The notes beneath the pieces were generated by a model. The model searched no databases. It was not told the origin of the DNA and saw nothing but the letters and a program-made list of their open reading frames with translations. Shown here piece by piece: positions 7,684-15,492 of a stretch of DNA of 64,000 nucleotides (positions are counted from its first letter, which is position 1; each line of letters begins with the position of its first letter). The stretch is from Ligaoa zhengdingensis. GTDB lineage: Bacteria > Bacillota > Clostridia > Oscillospirales > Ruminococcaceae. A program made the translations under genes and the position numbers. The DNA lies in NCBI RefSeq assembly GCF_014384885.1, contig NZ_JACRST010000009.1, positions 1 through 64,000 on the forward strand, read 5' to 3'.

Positions 7684-8559
7684 TTGATAATCTACACAGT
7701 GCGTCCCGGAGACAGTGTCTACAACCTCTCGCGCCAATTTGGCGTATCGCCGGAGCGGATCATTGAAGAAAACCAATTACATAACGTCAATCGCTTGATG
7801 ATCGGCCAGGCGCTTTTGATCCCGGCCCAGCGGGTGCGGCATGTCGTGTCGTTGGGGCAGACCCTGTCCTCCATCGCCCGGATGTATGGCTCCACCGTGG
7901 AGGACATCCTGAAGGCCAATCCCTCGATTTCCGACCCCTCTCAGATTCATCCCGGCCAGGTGATCTCCGTTCCGGTGGGGACCACCCAGGGGGGAGGCAT
8001 CGATGTCAACGGTTACGCCCTGCCCGACATCAGTATGGATGTGTTGGACGCCACGCTGCCCAACCTCACCTATTTGAGTATCTTCAGCTACCAAGCCAGG
8101 CCGGACGGCACCATCACCGAGATCAACGACCGCCCGCTCATCGAACGTGCGCTGCGTGACCGTGTCGCGCCCGTAATGGTGCTCACCAACATCAAGGAGG
8201 GCGGAAGGTTCGACAGCGACATCGCGCACGACATCCTGCAAAGCACTGCGGTACAGGATTTGCTCCTGGATGCGGTTGTTCTGGAGATGGATGAAAAGAA
8301 CTATTACGGATTGGACGTGGACTTTGAATACATCTACCCCGAAGACCGGGACGCCTATGTGGCGTTTCTGCGCAGGGCGGCGGATAAGCTCCGTCCGCTG
8401 GGCTATTCGCTCAGCGTGGCGCTGGCGCCCAAACTTTCCGCCACGCAGAAGGGCATTCTGTACGAAGCGCACGACTACGCCCAGATCGGTGCGATCGTCG
8501 ATCGCGTGATTTTGATGACCTATGAGTGGGGATACACCTACGGACCCGCTCAAGTATGA
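7684..8559 (+). CDS. LysM-GH18 spore cortex hydrolase (SleL/YaaH-like), N-terminal part, interrupted
   Basis: Residues 2-46 and 52-96 are two LysM peptidoglycan-binding repeats (YTVRPGDSVYNL, HVVSLGQTLSSIA). The rest is the first part of a GH18 barrel, including the catalytic motif GLDVDFEY near residue 212 whose Glu is the proton donor. The frame runs into the element and stops seven bases after the 9-bp core, giving a 291-aa truncated product that ends GYTYGPAQV. The missing C-terminal barrel lies at 17131-17542; joining the two at the core gives 426 aa, the length of B. subtilis YaaH. I prefer the TTG at 7684 (AAAGGTG 8 nt upstream) because an ATG at 7636 would lie inside the promoter. These enzymes degrade spore cortex during germination. 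Confidence 0.85.
   Translation: MIIYTVRPGDSVYNLSRQFGVSPERIIEENQLHNVNRLMIGQALLIPAQRVRHVVSLGQTLSSIARMYGSTVEDILKANPSISDPSQIHPGQVISVPVGTTQGGGIDVNGYALPDISMDVLDATLPNLTYLSIFSYQARPDGTITEINDRPLIERALRDRVAPVMVLTNIKEGGRFDSDIAHDILQSTAVQDLLLDAVVLEMDEKNYYGLDVDFEYIYPEDRDAYVAFLRRAADKLRPLGYSLSVALAPKLSATQKGILYEAHDYAQIGAIVDRVILMTYEWGYTYGPAQV
8544..8552. repeat. Left attachment core of element 1 (attL)
   Basis: ACCCGCTCA, identical to 17122-17130. The right arm of this site (8553-8565) is the mirror image, at 10 of 13 positions, of the arm at 17104-17116. This is as expected if the two belonged to one palindromic attP before integration. Confidence 0.85.
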
Positions 8560-8699
8560 TATTGCGCCGTGAGATCTGTCAAATAGCTTTTCACCTGTGG
8601 AGGTTGCCGCTGGTGGGTCAATTATTGATATCGGCCAAATATGATCGGATTTCGAAACTATTCGGTCGGATTTTGGAATGACTTTTTTGTGGAAGTTGT

Positions 8700-8705
8700 T
8701 ATAAT
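8700..8705 (+). promoter_or_regulatory. -10 element for the GH97 surface-protein gene
   Basis: TATAAT at 8700-8705 sits in an AT-rich tract 80 nt upstream of the ATG at 8787. The -35 is unclear; ATGACT at 8679-8684 would be 15 bp away. It lies wholly inside the element, so the cargo gene would not depend on host transcription. Confidence 0.45.
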
Positions 8706-8786
8706 AAACTTATAAAAGAAATAAAAATTTTCATTTATTAGAGATCATTTTATTCAATAAAACGACAACAAAAGAGGAGGAAGATC

Positions 8787-11700
8787 ATGAAAAAGCAGAT
8801 GTTCAAGGCGATCCTCGCAGCGATTCTGGCGATGCAGCTGGCGCTCAGCGGCAGTATCGCGGCAATGGCGGAGGGTATCGAGACCGAACCTCCGGTGGAG
8901 CTGTCGGCAGTGGAGCCGTCTGAATCTCCCGCAGTACCCGAGGAGCCCGCCGTTCCCGACGGGGAGTTGAAGGAGGAAGACCCAGCAGAGATAGCGGAGG
9001 CCCAAGCGCCGGTACTACTGGCCGCATCGGTTCCAGAGGGCGCGGAGAAGATACCGCAGGACACCCTCACGGTGAGCTCCACCAACGGCCGTGAGGATTA
9101 TCCGGATACAAACGCAGTGGACGGAAACCCGAACACCCTTTGGCACACCGCTGGAGGCGCGAATCCCCCGCATGACTTTTTCATCGACATGGGGAGCGAG
9201 CAGGCCGTCTCCCTCATCGAGATCACTGGCCGTAAGGGCAGCGGCAACAGCCTTAATGGCTTTCCTGCAAAGATTGAGGTGTACGCCAGCGAGGACGGAG
9301 AAATCTACGAAGAGCTGGTCGGCCAGGTAAACTGGACGGGTACAACGCTTTCGTCAGGCATGGTCAAGACAATCGAGCTGGATAACGCCGTGACGACACG
9401 CTACCTAAAATTACATATCACCGATACCATCATCAACAGTTCCCCCTATAAACCGGCGGCGATCGCGGAGCTCAACCTCTACTACATAGAGCCGTTCACA
9501 CAGTTGGAAACGCTGATCGAGGATGCGGAGAAGCTGCTCGACCGCGTGACGGCGGAAGAGGATCGGGCCGCGCTGCAGGCCGCCATCGACGCGGCGGCGG
9601 AGTTTGTAGCAGCGGACAACCCCACGGAGATCGACGCTGAACTGGAGAAACTCCAGGCGGTGATGGATGAGATCGCGGAGAAGCTGATTGTGCGATATGA
9701 CGTTTCTTCCCCGGATGGCAGCCTCACGGCCACCTTCTGGTTGGATGCGAAGGGCACACCTCGGTATCAGGTGGTTCGCGGCGACGAAACTCTGGTCGGA
9801 GAGTCTTCGATGGGTGTGACCCTGGTGGAGGAGAATGGCGGAGCACTGACCTCGGAGCTGTCCCTGTTGTCGGTCGACACCGCCGAGGTGGATACCTCCT
9901 GGACGCCGGCAGTCAAGTGGACCCGCGACGAAATCCCCGACGTGTACACCCAGTCGGTGTTCCATCTGGGCGACGAGGCGGGCCGCAGGATGGATATCAT
10001 CTTCCGCGCCTACGACGAGGGCTTTGGATTCCGCTACTTCTTCCCGGAAGAGGACAATGCGTTGACGGATTTCACCATTTATCAGGAGAATTCCACCTTC
10101 GCCATCCCCGCGGGAACCCGCGCGCATGCCCACGGCACCCACAGCCAGTCGATCCCGAACGATGTCATGATAGAAAAGCTGATCGGCACCCACTATGTGC
10201 CGATCGTGCTCGAATACGAGAGCGGAAGCAAGGCGGGCATGTTCGAGTCCGACCTGTATGACTACGCGCGCCTCAAACTGGATGCGAACGGCGGTGTGCT
10301 GTCCTCCAATGTCAGATGGGGCAGCGCAAACATTACTGCCAGCGTGCCGTTTGAATCCCCCTGGCGCGGCATGATCGTGGCTGACAGCCTCGGCGGCCTG
10401 CAGGAGAACAACTACCTGGTGCAGAATCTGGCCGATGAGCAGAAGATCCAGGACATGTCCTGGATCAAGACCGGCCAGTTGATCCGCGAGGCAAAGCTCA
10501 CCGAGGAGAACACCAAGGAGTGCATCGACTTTGCAGCGGAAAACGGGATCGAATACATCCTGTATGATTCCGGCTGGTACGGTACCGAAAATGATCCCGC
10601 TATGAACCCGATGGAGCCCTTTATCGGCGAATTCCCCTACATGCTCGGCGGATCTTCTATGCGCAGCTGTTATGTGGATGTCCGCGATGCGGCCAAGTGG
10701 GCGGCGGAAAAGGACATCGGCGTTATCCTCTACGTCAATCACATCCATTTGGAAGAGTATGATCTGGATGAGGTGTTCCGCACCTACAAGGAGTGGGGCA
10801 TCAAAGGCGTGAAATTCGGCTTTGTCAACGTGGGCAACCAGTATTGGACCAAGTGGCTGGCCGATGCAGTGGCCACTGCCGCCAAATATGACCTGGTGGT
10901 CAAAATCCACGACGAATACATCCCCACCGGTTTGGACCGGGCCTACCCCAACCTGCTCAATGTGGAAGGCGTGCTGGGCGACGAGGGCAGTCCAAACTAT
11001 GCAGCGGACCTCAAGCAGGTATTCACCCGCATGATCCTAGGGCCCGCAGACCACACCTTCTGCTATCCGATGATGAAATACCGCGGTGCGATCAAGACCG
11101 ACGCCTATTCGTTGGCGTCCCCCATGCTGTTCTATGCCCCGCTCTCCTGCCCGTTCTGGTACGGCAGCCCGGCGGACTATCCGGACGACAGCGCGTACCC
11201 TGAGCGCAAGTTCTGGGTGGATATGCCCGGCGAATGGGACGAGTCCCGCCATATCGACTCGAGCTTCGGCGAGTACTACACCATGGCGCGCCGCAACGGC
11301 GAGGAGTGGTTCCTGGGCAGCCTGTCGGCGGTGAACCGTGATTTGGAATTCACCCCGGACTTCCTCACCCCGGGCGTCTCCTATGTGGCAGAATGCTACA
11401 CCAACTCTGCCGGCGATACCCTGAGCAACAACAAGGTTGCCATCAGCAAATATATCGTCAACAGTGAAACTGAATTCCTGTTCCCAATGATTGTGGGCGG
11501 AGGATTGTCGGTGCGCATGGTGCCCGCCACCGAGGCTGAAATCTCGAGCATCGCGCCCTATTCCAAGCACCGCGAGCGCTTGGGCAACCGCCTCAAAGTG
11601 GCGGAGCAACTTGACCTGAGCGTGTACACCACCCGCTCGCTGCGCGAAAGTGACATCGTCGCGGTGCGTGAGGCAGCGCGTTTGGTCTATGAAAATATCG

Positions 11701-13976
11701 CCGCCGAGGAGGCGGATGTGATACTCGCGGCGGATAACCTGGAGAGCGCGATGGCGGCCCTGGTTGAGAAAACCTTCTATTTTGAAAAGATAGATCAAAG
11801 TCTGCTGAGTGCCAGCGCTAGCACCGAACGTCCCGGTACCCATGAGGCCAAGTTCGTGTTGGATGGCAATCCCGATTCCATCTGGCATATCAAGGGTGGT
11901 GTCGGTGTAGATCCGCCGCCGTTTGAGTTTTGGCTCGACCTCGGTGAGGAGAGAGCGGTGGATGCCATCGAGATCACCGGGCGGCGCGACTCGGGTTCCA
12001 GCTATAACGGCTTCCCCGTAGTAATTGAGGTTTACACCAGTGAGGACGGCGTCACCTACGACAAGCAGGTGACCTCAGTCAATTGGAAGGGGATGTCGGT
12101 CGGCGCGGGCACCACCCGCAGGATCGATCTTCCCGAGACGATCAACAGCCGTTACATTGAATTGCACATCTTGGATGCATATCACAACAATAGTCCCTAT
12201 GTTCCGGCGGCGATTGCGGAACTGAATCTGTACTACAGCCCGTTTTCCTATCTGAACCGTCTGGTAAGCCGTGCGAACGACCTGCTGCCGCGTATCACCG
12301 ACGAGGCGGAGAAGGCGGCCTGGATCGCGGCGATTGACGACGCGGTCTACTATGCGGAGACCGCGCAGAACACCGATGAACTGGCGGCTTATGAGCAGGC
12401 TCTTGAGGCGTTGGTCGCCCCCTTTGCTGCGGACAAGGCAATTTTGACCGACCTGCTTGCGGCAACCGACGGCAAATACGACGGGAACCGCTTCACAGCG
12501 CAGAGTTGGGCGGCGTTTGCAAAGGCCCTGAACAACGCGAAAGTGGTTGAGAAGGATATCGCCGCGACTCAGCAGGAGGTTTATAGCGCATACCTGGAGC
12601 TGGTGAAGGCGCGCGACGGTTTGACTTACGCGGTGGACACCAGCCTGTTGGAGCTGGCGATCAAACTGGCGGAAGAGGTCCTGGAGAATACCGGCATGAC
12701 CGACAAATCCAGGCTGGAGCTGACCGAAGCTGTGGAAGCGGCCAGGGCAGTGCTGAACAATGCGGAGGCGACCCAGAGCGAGGTCAATGCGCAGTATAAG
12801 GCTGTCATGACGAAGATCACCGAGCTGGTTCCGGTGGATAAAAAGTGGCTGGGCGAAACGATTGAAGCTGCGCGCGGACTTCAGAAGAAGAACTACACCA
12901 CAGCGAGCTGGGCCGCGTTCGTGGAAAAGCTGGCTGCAGCTGAGCTCGTCTACGGGAACAATGCGGCGAGCGAAACGCAGGTGAAGGAAGCGCTCGATGC
13001 GCTGATGAAAGCGATGACCGAGCTCGAATCCCTGACTGTAAACAAAGTGGCGCTGCAAAATGCGGTGGATCTGGCAAACGAACTGATTGACAGTGGAAAA
13101 TACGACGAAGCGACGTTGGCCGACCTGATCGCGGCGGTGGCTGACGCTCAGAGGGTGCTGGACGATGAGCATGCGACCCAGCAGCGGGTTGACGGCGCTA
13201 AGGTGGCGGTGGTTACTGCAACCGCGAAGGTGCGCCTGAAGAAAGCGTTGGACGATGCGAAGGTGGAGAAGGCGGCGCTTTCCAAGTCGGATTACACTGC
13301 GAGGAGTTGGAAGAATTACCTGTCGATCATCGAGAAGGCAGAGATGGTGTACAACGACATGGGTGCAACAGAAGAGCAGATCGACTTGGCGGCAAGCCAA
13401 CTGAAGGGCGCGGCCGATGTGCTGCGCAGGCCGTCCAGCTCGAAGAATTCAGTTGCGCAGGTGAGCGACAGCGATTACTGGGCCGGCGTGGCCGAGAAGA
13501 TCAGCGGCGCGGATAAGGGCGGCAAGGTGAACGCGACGCTGGAGGGCGGCGCGATGATGCCCGCCACCGTGATCGATACGCTGAAGGGCAGGGATGTGAC
13601 CTTAGTCGTGACCATCAGCGATAAAAACTATGAACTGAACGGCCTGAGCGAGCTCAAGGGCTACAGCGCTTCTGCGGTGTATTACACGGCGGAAGAGATC
13701 ATGGCGATGGCCGGCGGCGAGGCGAAAACTGCGGCAGCGGAAATCCCCGTAAACAGCAACCCGGAAACGGGCGGCGGGATCGCTATGGCGGTAGCGCCTG
13801 AAGCGGTCGCCCCGGCTGAGGCGGCCAGCGCGAACGAGACGATTGGCGGCGCGCAGGCTGCGGCGGAGACCGCGGTGGATCTGTCGGCCTGGGAGATCGT
13901 TGCAATGGCGGTTGCAGCGGCGGCTGTACTGGTCGGCACGGCGCTGGTTCTGCTTCGCAAAAGAAACAGAGATTAA
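8787..13976 (+). CDS. GH97-type glycoside hydrolase, large cell-wall-anchored protein
   Basis: A 1729-aa secreted protein. In order: signal peptide (1 to about 30); F5/8-type carbohydrate-binding domain (about 91-234); helical linker; GH97 N-terminal beta domain from about 303 and catalytic barrel with YDSGWYG (about 590), GVKFGFVNVGNQ (about 673) and HDEYIPTG (about 707); a second F5/8 domain (about 1005-1152); several FIVAR-like helical repeats (about 1155-1550); NPETGG near 1658; a C-terminal hydrophobic helix and RKRNRD tail. In retaining GH97 enzymes the first barrel motif holds an Asp nucleophile; here it is Gly, as in inverting alpha-glucosidases such as SusB, so an inverting mechanism is my inference. 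NPETGG may be a sortase signal, although about 70 residues from the C terminus is long. It is the main cargo of element 1. GAGGAGG precedes the ATG. Confidence 0.85.
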   Translation: MKKQMFKAILAAILAMQLALSGSIAAMAEGIETEPPVELSAVEPSESPAVPEEPAVPDGELKEEDPAEIAEAQAPVLLAASVPEGAEKIPQDTLTVSSTNGREDYPDTNAVDGNPNTLWHTAGGANPPHDFFIDMGSEQAVSLIEITGRKGSGNSLNGFPAKIEVYASEDGEIYEELVGQVNWTGTTLSSGMVKTIELDNAVTTRYLKLHITDTIINSSPYKPAAIAELNLYYIEPFTQLETLIEDAEKLLDRVTAEEDRAALQAAIDAAAEFVAADNPTEIDAELEKLQAVMDEIAEKLIVRYDVSSPDGSLTATFWLDAKGTPRYQVVRGDETLVGESSMGVTLVEENGGALTSELSLLSVDTAEVDTSWTPAVKWTRDEIPDVYTQSVFHLGDEAGRRMDIIFRAYDEGFGFRYFFPEEDNALTDFTIYQENSTFAIPAGTRAHAHGTHSQSIPNDVMIEKLIGTHYVPIVLEYESGSKAGMFESDLYDYARLKLDANGGVLSSNVRWGSANITASVPFESPWRGMIVADSLGGLQENNYLVQNLADEQKIQDMSWIKTGQLIREAKLTEENTKECIDFAAENGIEYILYDSGWYGTENDPAMNPMEPFIGEFPYMLGGSSMRSCYVDVRDAAKWAAEKDIGVILYVNHIHLEEYDLDEVFRTYKEWGIKGVKFGFVNVGNQYWTKWLADAVATAAKYDLVVKIHDEYIPTGLDRAYPNLLNVEGVLGDEGSPNYAADLKQVFTRMILGPADHTFCYPMMKYRGAIKTDAYSLASPMLFYAPLSCPFWYGSPADYPDDSAYPERKFWVDMPGEWDESRHIDSSFGEYYTMARRNGEEWFLGSLSAVNRDLEFTPDFLTPGVSYVAECYTNSAGDTLSNNKVAISKYIVNSETEFLFPMIVGGGLSVRMVPATEAEISSIAPYSKHRERLGNRLKVAEQLDLSVYTTRSLRESDIVAVREAARLVYENIAAEEADVILAADNLESAMAALVEKTFYFEKIDQSLLSASASTERPGTHEAKFVLDGNPDSIWHIKGGVGVDPPPFEFWLDLGEERAVDAIEITGRRDSGSSYNGFPVVIEVYTSEDGVTYDKQVTSVNWKGMSVGAGTTRRIDLPETINSRYIELHILDAYHNNSPYVPAAIAELNLYYSPFSYLNRLVSRANDLLPRITDEAEKAAWIAAIDDAVYYAETAQNTDELAAYEQALEALVAPFAADKAILTDLLAATDGKYDGNRFTAQSWAAFAKALNNAKVVEKDIAATQQEVYSAYLELVKARDGLTYAVDTSLLELAIKLAEEVLENTGMTDKSRLELTEAVEAARAVLNNAEATQSEVNAQYKAVMTKITELVPVDKKWLGETIEAARGLQKKNYTTASWAAFVEKLAAAELVYGNNAASETQVKEALDALMKAMTELESLTVNKVALQNAVDLANELIDSGKYDEATLADLIAAVADAQRVLDDEHATQQRVDGAKVAVVTATAKVRLKKALDDAKVEKAALSKSDYTARSWKNYLSIIEKAEMVYNDMGATEEQIDLAASQLKGAADVLRRPSSSKNSVAQVSDSDYWAGVAEKISGADKGGKVNATLEGGAMMPATVIDTLKGRDVTLVVTISDKNYELNGLSELKGYSASAVYYTAEEIMAMAGGEAKTAAAEIPVNSNPETGGGIAMAVAPEAVAPAEAASANETIGGAQAAAETAVDLSAWEIVAMAVAAAAVLVGTALVLLRKRNRD

Positions 13977-13999
13977 ACTTTCTTAATTTTCCTTTTAAC

Positions 14000-14040
14000 A
14001 AGGATGCAGGGCGGCAGATGGTCTGCCGCCCTGCATCCTT
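14000..14040 (+). terminator. Terminator after the GH97 gene
   Basis: A perfect 19-bp stem with a 3-nt loop (14000-14018 with 14022-14040) starts 24 nt past the stop codon. The following T-run is weak, but the hairpin is exceptionally stable. Confidence 0.75.
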
Positions 14041-14102
14041 ATTGATTGCAAACGAGACCGAGCCCTGGAAGTTTCCGTTTTCCAGATGCAGTTTCTCTTT
14101 TT

Positions 14103-14552
14103 TCAAGATGAAATTAGATATAGAAAATCTTCCACCACATCGTAAAGATGTAAACAACTCAATCTTTTGACATTGCACAGTGAAACCAGCCGTCCCAGTT
14201 TTGGCCGGTCGGTTGTAATATCCGCAATTACAAGTCCGTCACATAAAATTCCATAGCCGATGTAGGATTGATCCTCAAGTTTATAGCTATCATAAAATAT
14301 TGTATACATCCTATAACACCTCTTATATTTTTTGGCCGGGATTGGTGCGGTCCGAAGCAACGAATATGGTTGAATTTTCAGGCAGCTTGACACCCTCTCG
14401 ATGATATCAACGGTTGTATTTCCCTTGCCATGTTCGATGCTCCGGAGATGCGACACACTAATACCGGCCATTGTAGCAAGATTTTGTTGGGTAATATTTT
14501 TTTCCTTGCGAACTGTTACGATATTCTGTCCTAATATACTCTTTAATGTCAT
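14103..14552 (-). CDS. XRE-family regulator with C-terminal DUF6514 domain
   Basis: A 149-aa protein. Residues 6 to about 62 form a Cro/CI-type helix-turn-helix (NITQQNLATMAGISVSHLRSIEHGKGNT). Residues about 75-149 match the DUF6514 type found in Clostridia (YGIL..GLVIADITTDRPKLGRLVSLCN and a final LHLYDVVEDFLY). DUF6514 has no assigned function. The gene sits in the AT-rich part of element 1, faces away from the recombinase, and has its own promoter. It is a natural candidate for controlling element genes, but no target can be shown. GGAGG lies 13 nt before the ATG, farther than usual. Confidence 0.8.
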   Translation of the reverse strand: MTLKSILGQNIVTVRKEKNITQQNLATMAGISVSHLRSIEHGKGNTTVDIIERVSSCLKIQPYSLLRTAPIPAKKYKRCYRMYTIFYDSYKLEDQSYIGYGILCDGLVIADITTDRPKLGRLVSLCNVKRLSCLHLYDVVEDFLYLISS

Positions 14553-14592
14553 GGCTTTTCTATTACCTCCAGAGACTATTATCTCCAGCTAT

Positions 14593-14621
14593 ATAATAGA
14601 AAATATTCCACCAAATTACAA
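14593..14621 (-). promoter_or_regulatory. Promoter of the XRE/DUF6514 gene
   Basis: On the minus strand TTGTAA (14616-14621) and TATTAT (14593-14598) are 17 bp apart, about 40 nt upstream of the ATG. Confidence 0.6.
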
Positions 14622-14685
14622 CTTCAATATATTAGCGTCAATATATTGGCGGTTTTGGCCGAGTGATATAGTTGCTTCGCCACTA

Positions 14686-14716
14686 TTTTATAGCTTTGCG
14701 CAGCAAAGCTATAAAA
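14686..14716. repeat. Perfect 14-bp inverted repeat in element 1
   Basis: TTTTATAGCTTTGC (14686-14699), a 3-nt loop, then its exact complement (14703-14716). It lies between two minus-strand genes in otherwise non-coding DNA. It could be a weak bidirectional terminator or a protein-binding site; no T-run follows on the plus strand. Confidence 0.6.
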
Positions 14717-14772
14717 AACGGCCATGTGGGTCGTTCCGGCCCACGGCCCGGATACGCGTAAAAAATACAAAA

Positions 14773-14799
14773 GACACCCGGGATATCCCTCCGGGTGTC
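14773..14799 (-). terminator. Terminator of the 78-aa protein gene
   Basis: A 9-bp stem GACACCCGG (14773-14781) / CCGGGTGTC (14791-14799) is followed on the minus strand by TTTTGTATTTTT. It lies 35 nt past the stop codon of the 78-aa ORF. Confidence 0.85.
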
Positions 14800-14834
14800 A
14801 AATTGTTCCGATATTGCGCTCCAACTTGGAAAAA

Positions 14835-15071
14835 TTAAAGTTTGATCCCCAACTTATTTGCGATCTCTTCCGGGGTCATTCCAGACTCTTTGGCTGCTTT
14901 TAAAACAGTTCCAACACCAACCCTTTTTCTGCGTGGAGCGGGGTTTAAGATCGCTGCCTTCTTACCCTCTAATACAGCAATGTTGGCTTTGTGTGTCTCA
15001 ATTTTCTGCTCGATTTCTGCAATGCGTTCTTCCTTGGACCTGTAATTGCGTTTCGCGGTTTCTGCCATCAT
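14835..15071 (-). CDS. Small charged coiled-coil protein of element 1
   Basis: A 78-aa basic protein. Residues about 10-42 form a heptad-rich helix (KEERIAEIEQKIETHKANIA). A basic stretch PRRKR follows, and the C terminus reads GMTPEEIANKLGIKL, which looks like a short helix-turn-helix-like or oligomerisation motif. GGGAGG lies 5-8 nt before the tandem ATG ATG start. I do not recognise a named family. Small proteins of this look occur next to site-specific recombinases in Clostridia. A role in DNA binding or in directing recombination is possible but only inferred. It has its own terminator. Confidence 0.7.
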   Translation of the reverse strand: MMAETAKRNYRSKEERIAEIEQKIETHKANIAVLEGKKAAILNPAPRRKRVGVGTVLKAAKESGMTPEEIANKLGIKL

Positions 15072-15195
15072 AATAACCTCCCAAAGTTATTTGCTCTACT
15101 AAATTTAAGTATAGTAAAAAGATCAACACGATATTCACATGTAAACACGCAAATTTATCCTGCTGAGCAAGATATGGAAAACGCAGAAAAGCAGG

Positions 15196-15224
15196 TTGAC
15201 ATAGAGAATGGACCCAGCGCATAT
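15196..15224 (+). promoter_or_regulatory. Possible promoter of the small-ORF/recombinase unit of element 1
   Basis: TTGACA (15196-15201) is followed after 17 bp by GCATAT (15219-15224), a poor -10. The same stretch contains CATATGCTT, which resembles a sporulation -10 but lacks its last A. It cannot be decided from sequence which sigma factor acts. Confidence 0.35.
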
Positions 15225-15258
15225 GCTTCCTATATATCACAATAGGAGGTGCGCTCAA

Positions 15259-15393
15259 GTGCTGGCAGATAAGCGGGATTCTGCGTTTATCACAAAGATG
15301 ATTATGATGAGTATTCTCAACAGGCTGGCGGAGGAACAGTACATCACAAGGGAGCAGCAGATGAACATACAAAGAAAAATAAGCATCAATTGA
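15259..15393 (+). CDS. 44-aa protein upstream of the element-1 recombinase
   Basis: The GTG start has an excellent AGGAGGTG 8 nt upstream; a longer ATG-started frame from 15208 has none. The 44-aa product is a single amphipathic helical unit (FITKMIMMSILNRLAEEQ, then YITREQQMNIQRKIS) that resembles the short SHOCT-type oligomerisation helices. It ends 100 nt before the recombinase and is separated from it by a hairpin. In C. difficile the recombination directionality factor of the sigK skin element is also a small protein encoded in the element. A similar role here is an inference from position and size alone. Confidence 0.65.
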   Translation: MLADKRDSAFITKMIMMSILNRLAEEQYITREQQMNIQRKISIN

Positions 15394-15419
15394 ACTGACA
15401 TTCTGGTGAACGCAAAAGG

Positions 15420-15461
15420 AAGCCTTATCGATACATATTGTATGGGTAAGGCTTTCATTTT
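15420..15461 (+). terminator. Hairpin between the 44-aa gene and the recombinase
   Basis: AAGCCTTA (15420-15427) pairs with TAAGGCTT (15447-15454), with an inner ATACA/TGTAT pairing, and TCATTTT follows. It may be a terminator or attenuator upstream of the recombinase. The loop region contains CATATTGTA (15434-15442), a match to the SigmaE/K -10 pattern, but no matching -35 is present. Confidence 0.5.
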
Positions 15462-15492
15462 AGGGTTCCTTGATTGAGGGGGAAAGGAACAT

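Noticed and set aside
9411..10910. 499-aa minus-strand frame opposite the GH97 gene
   Set aside because: Antisense shadow of a gene with clear domains; no ribosome binding site.
15434..15442. CATATTGTA as a mother-cell promoter for recombinase 1
   Set aside because: It matches the -10 pattern but lies in the loop of a palindromic hairpin and has no SigmaE or SigmaK -35 at the right distance. Kept only as a remark.
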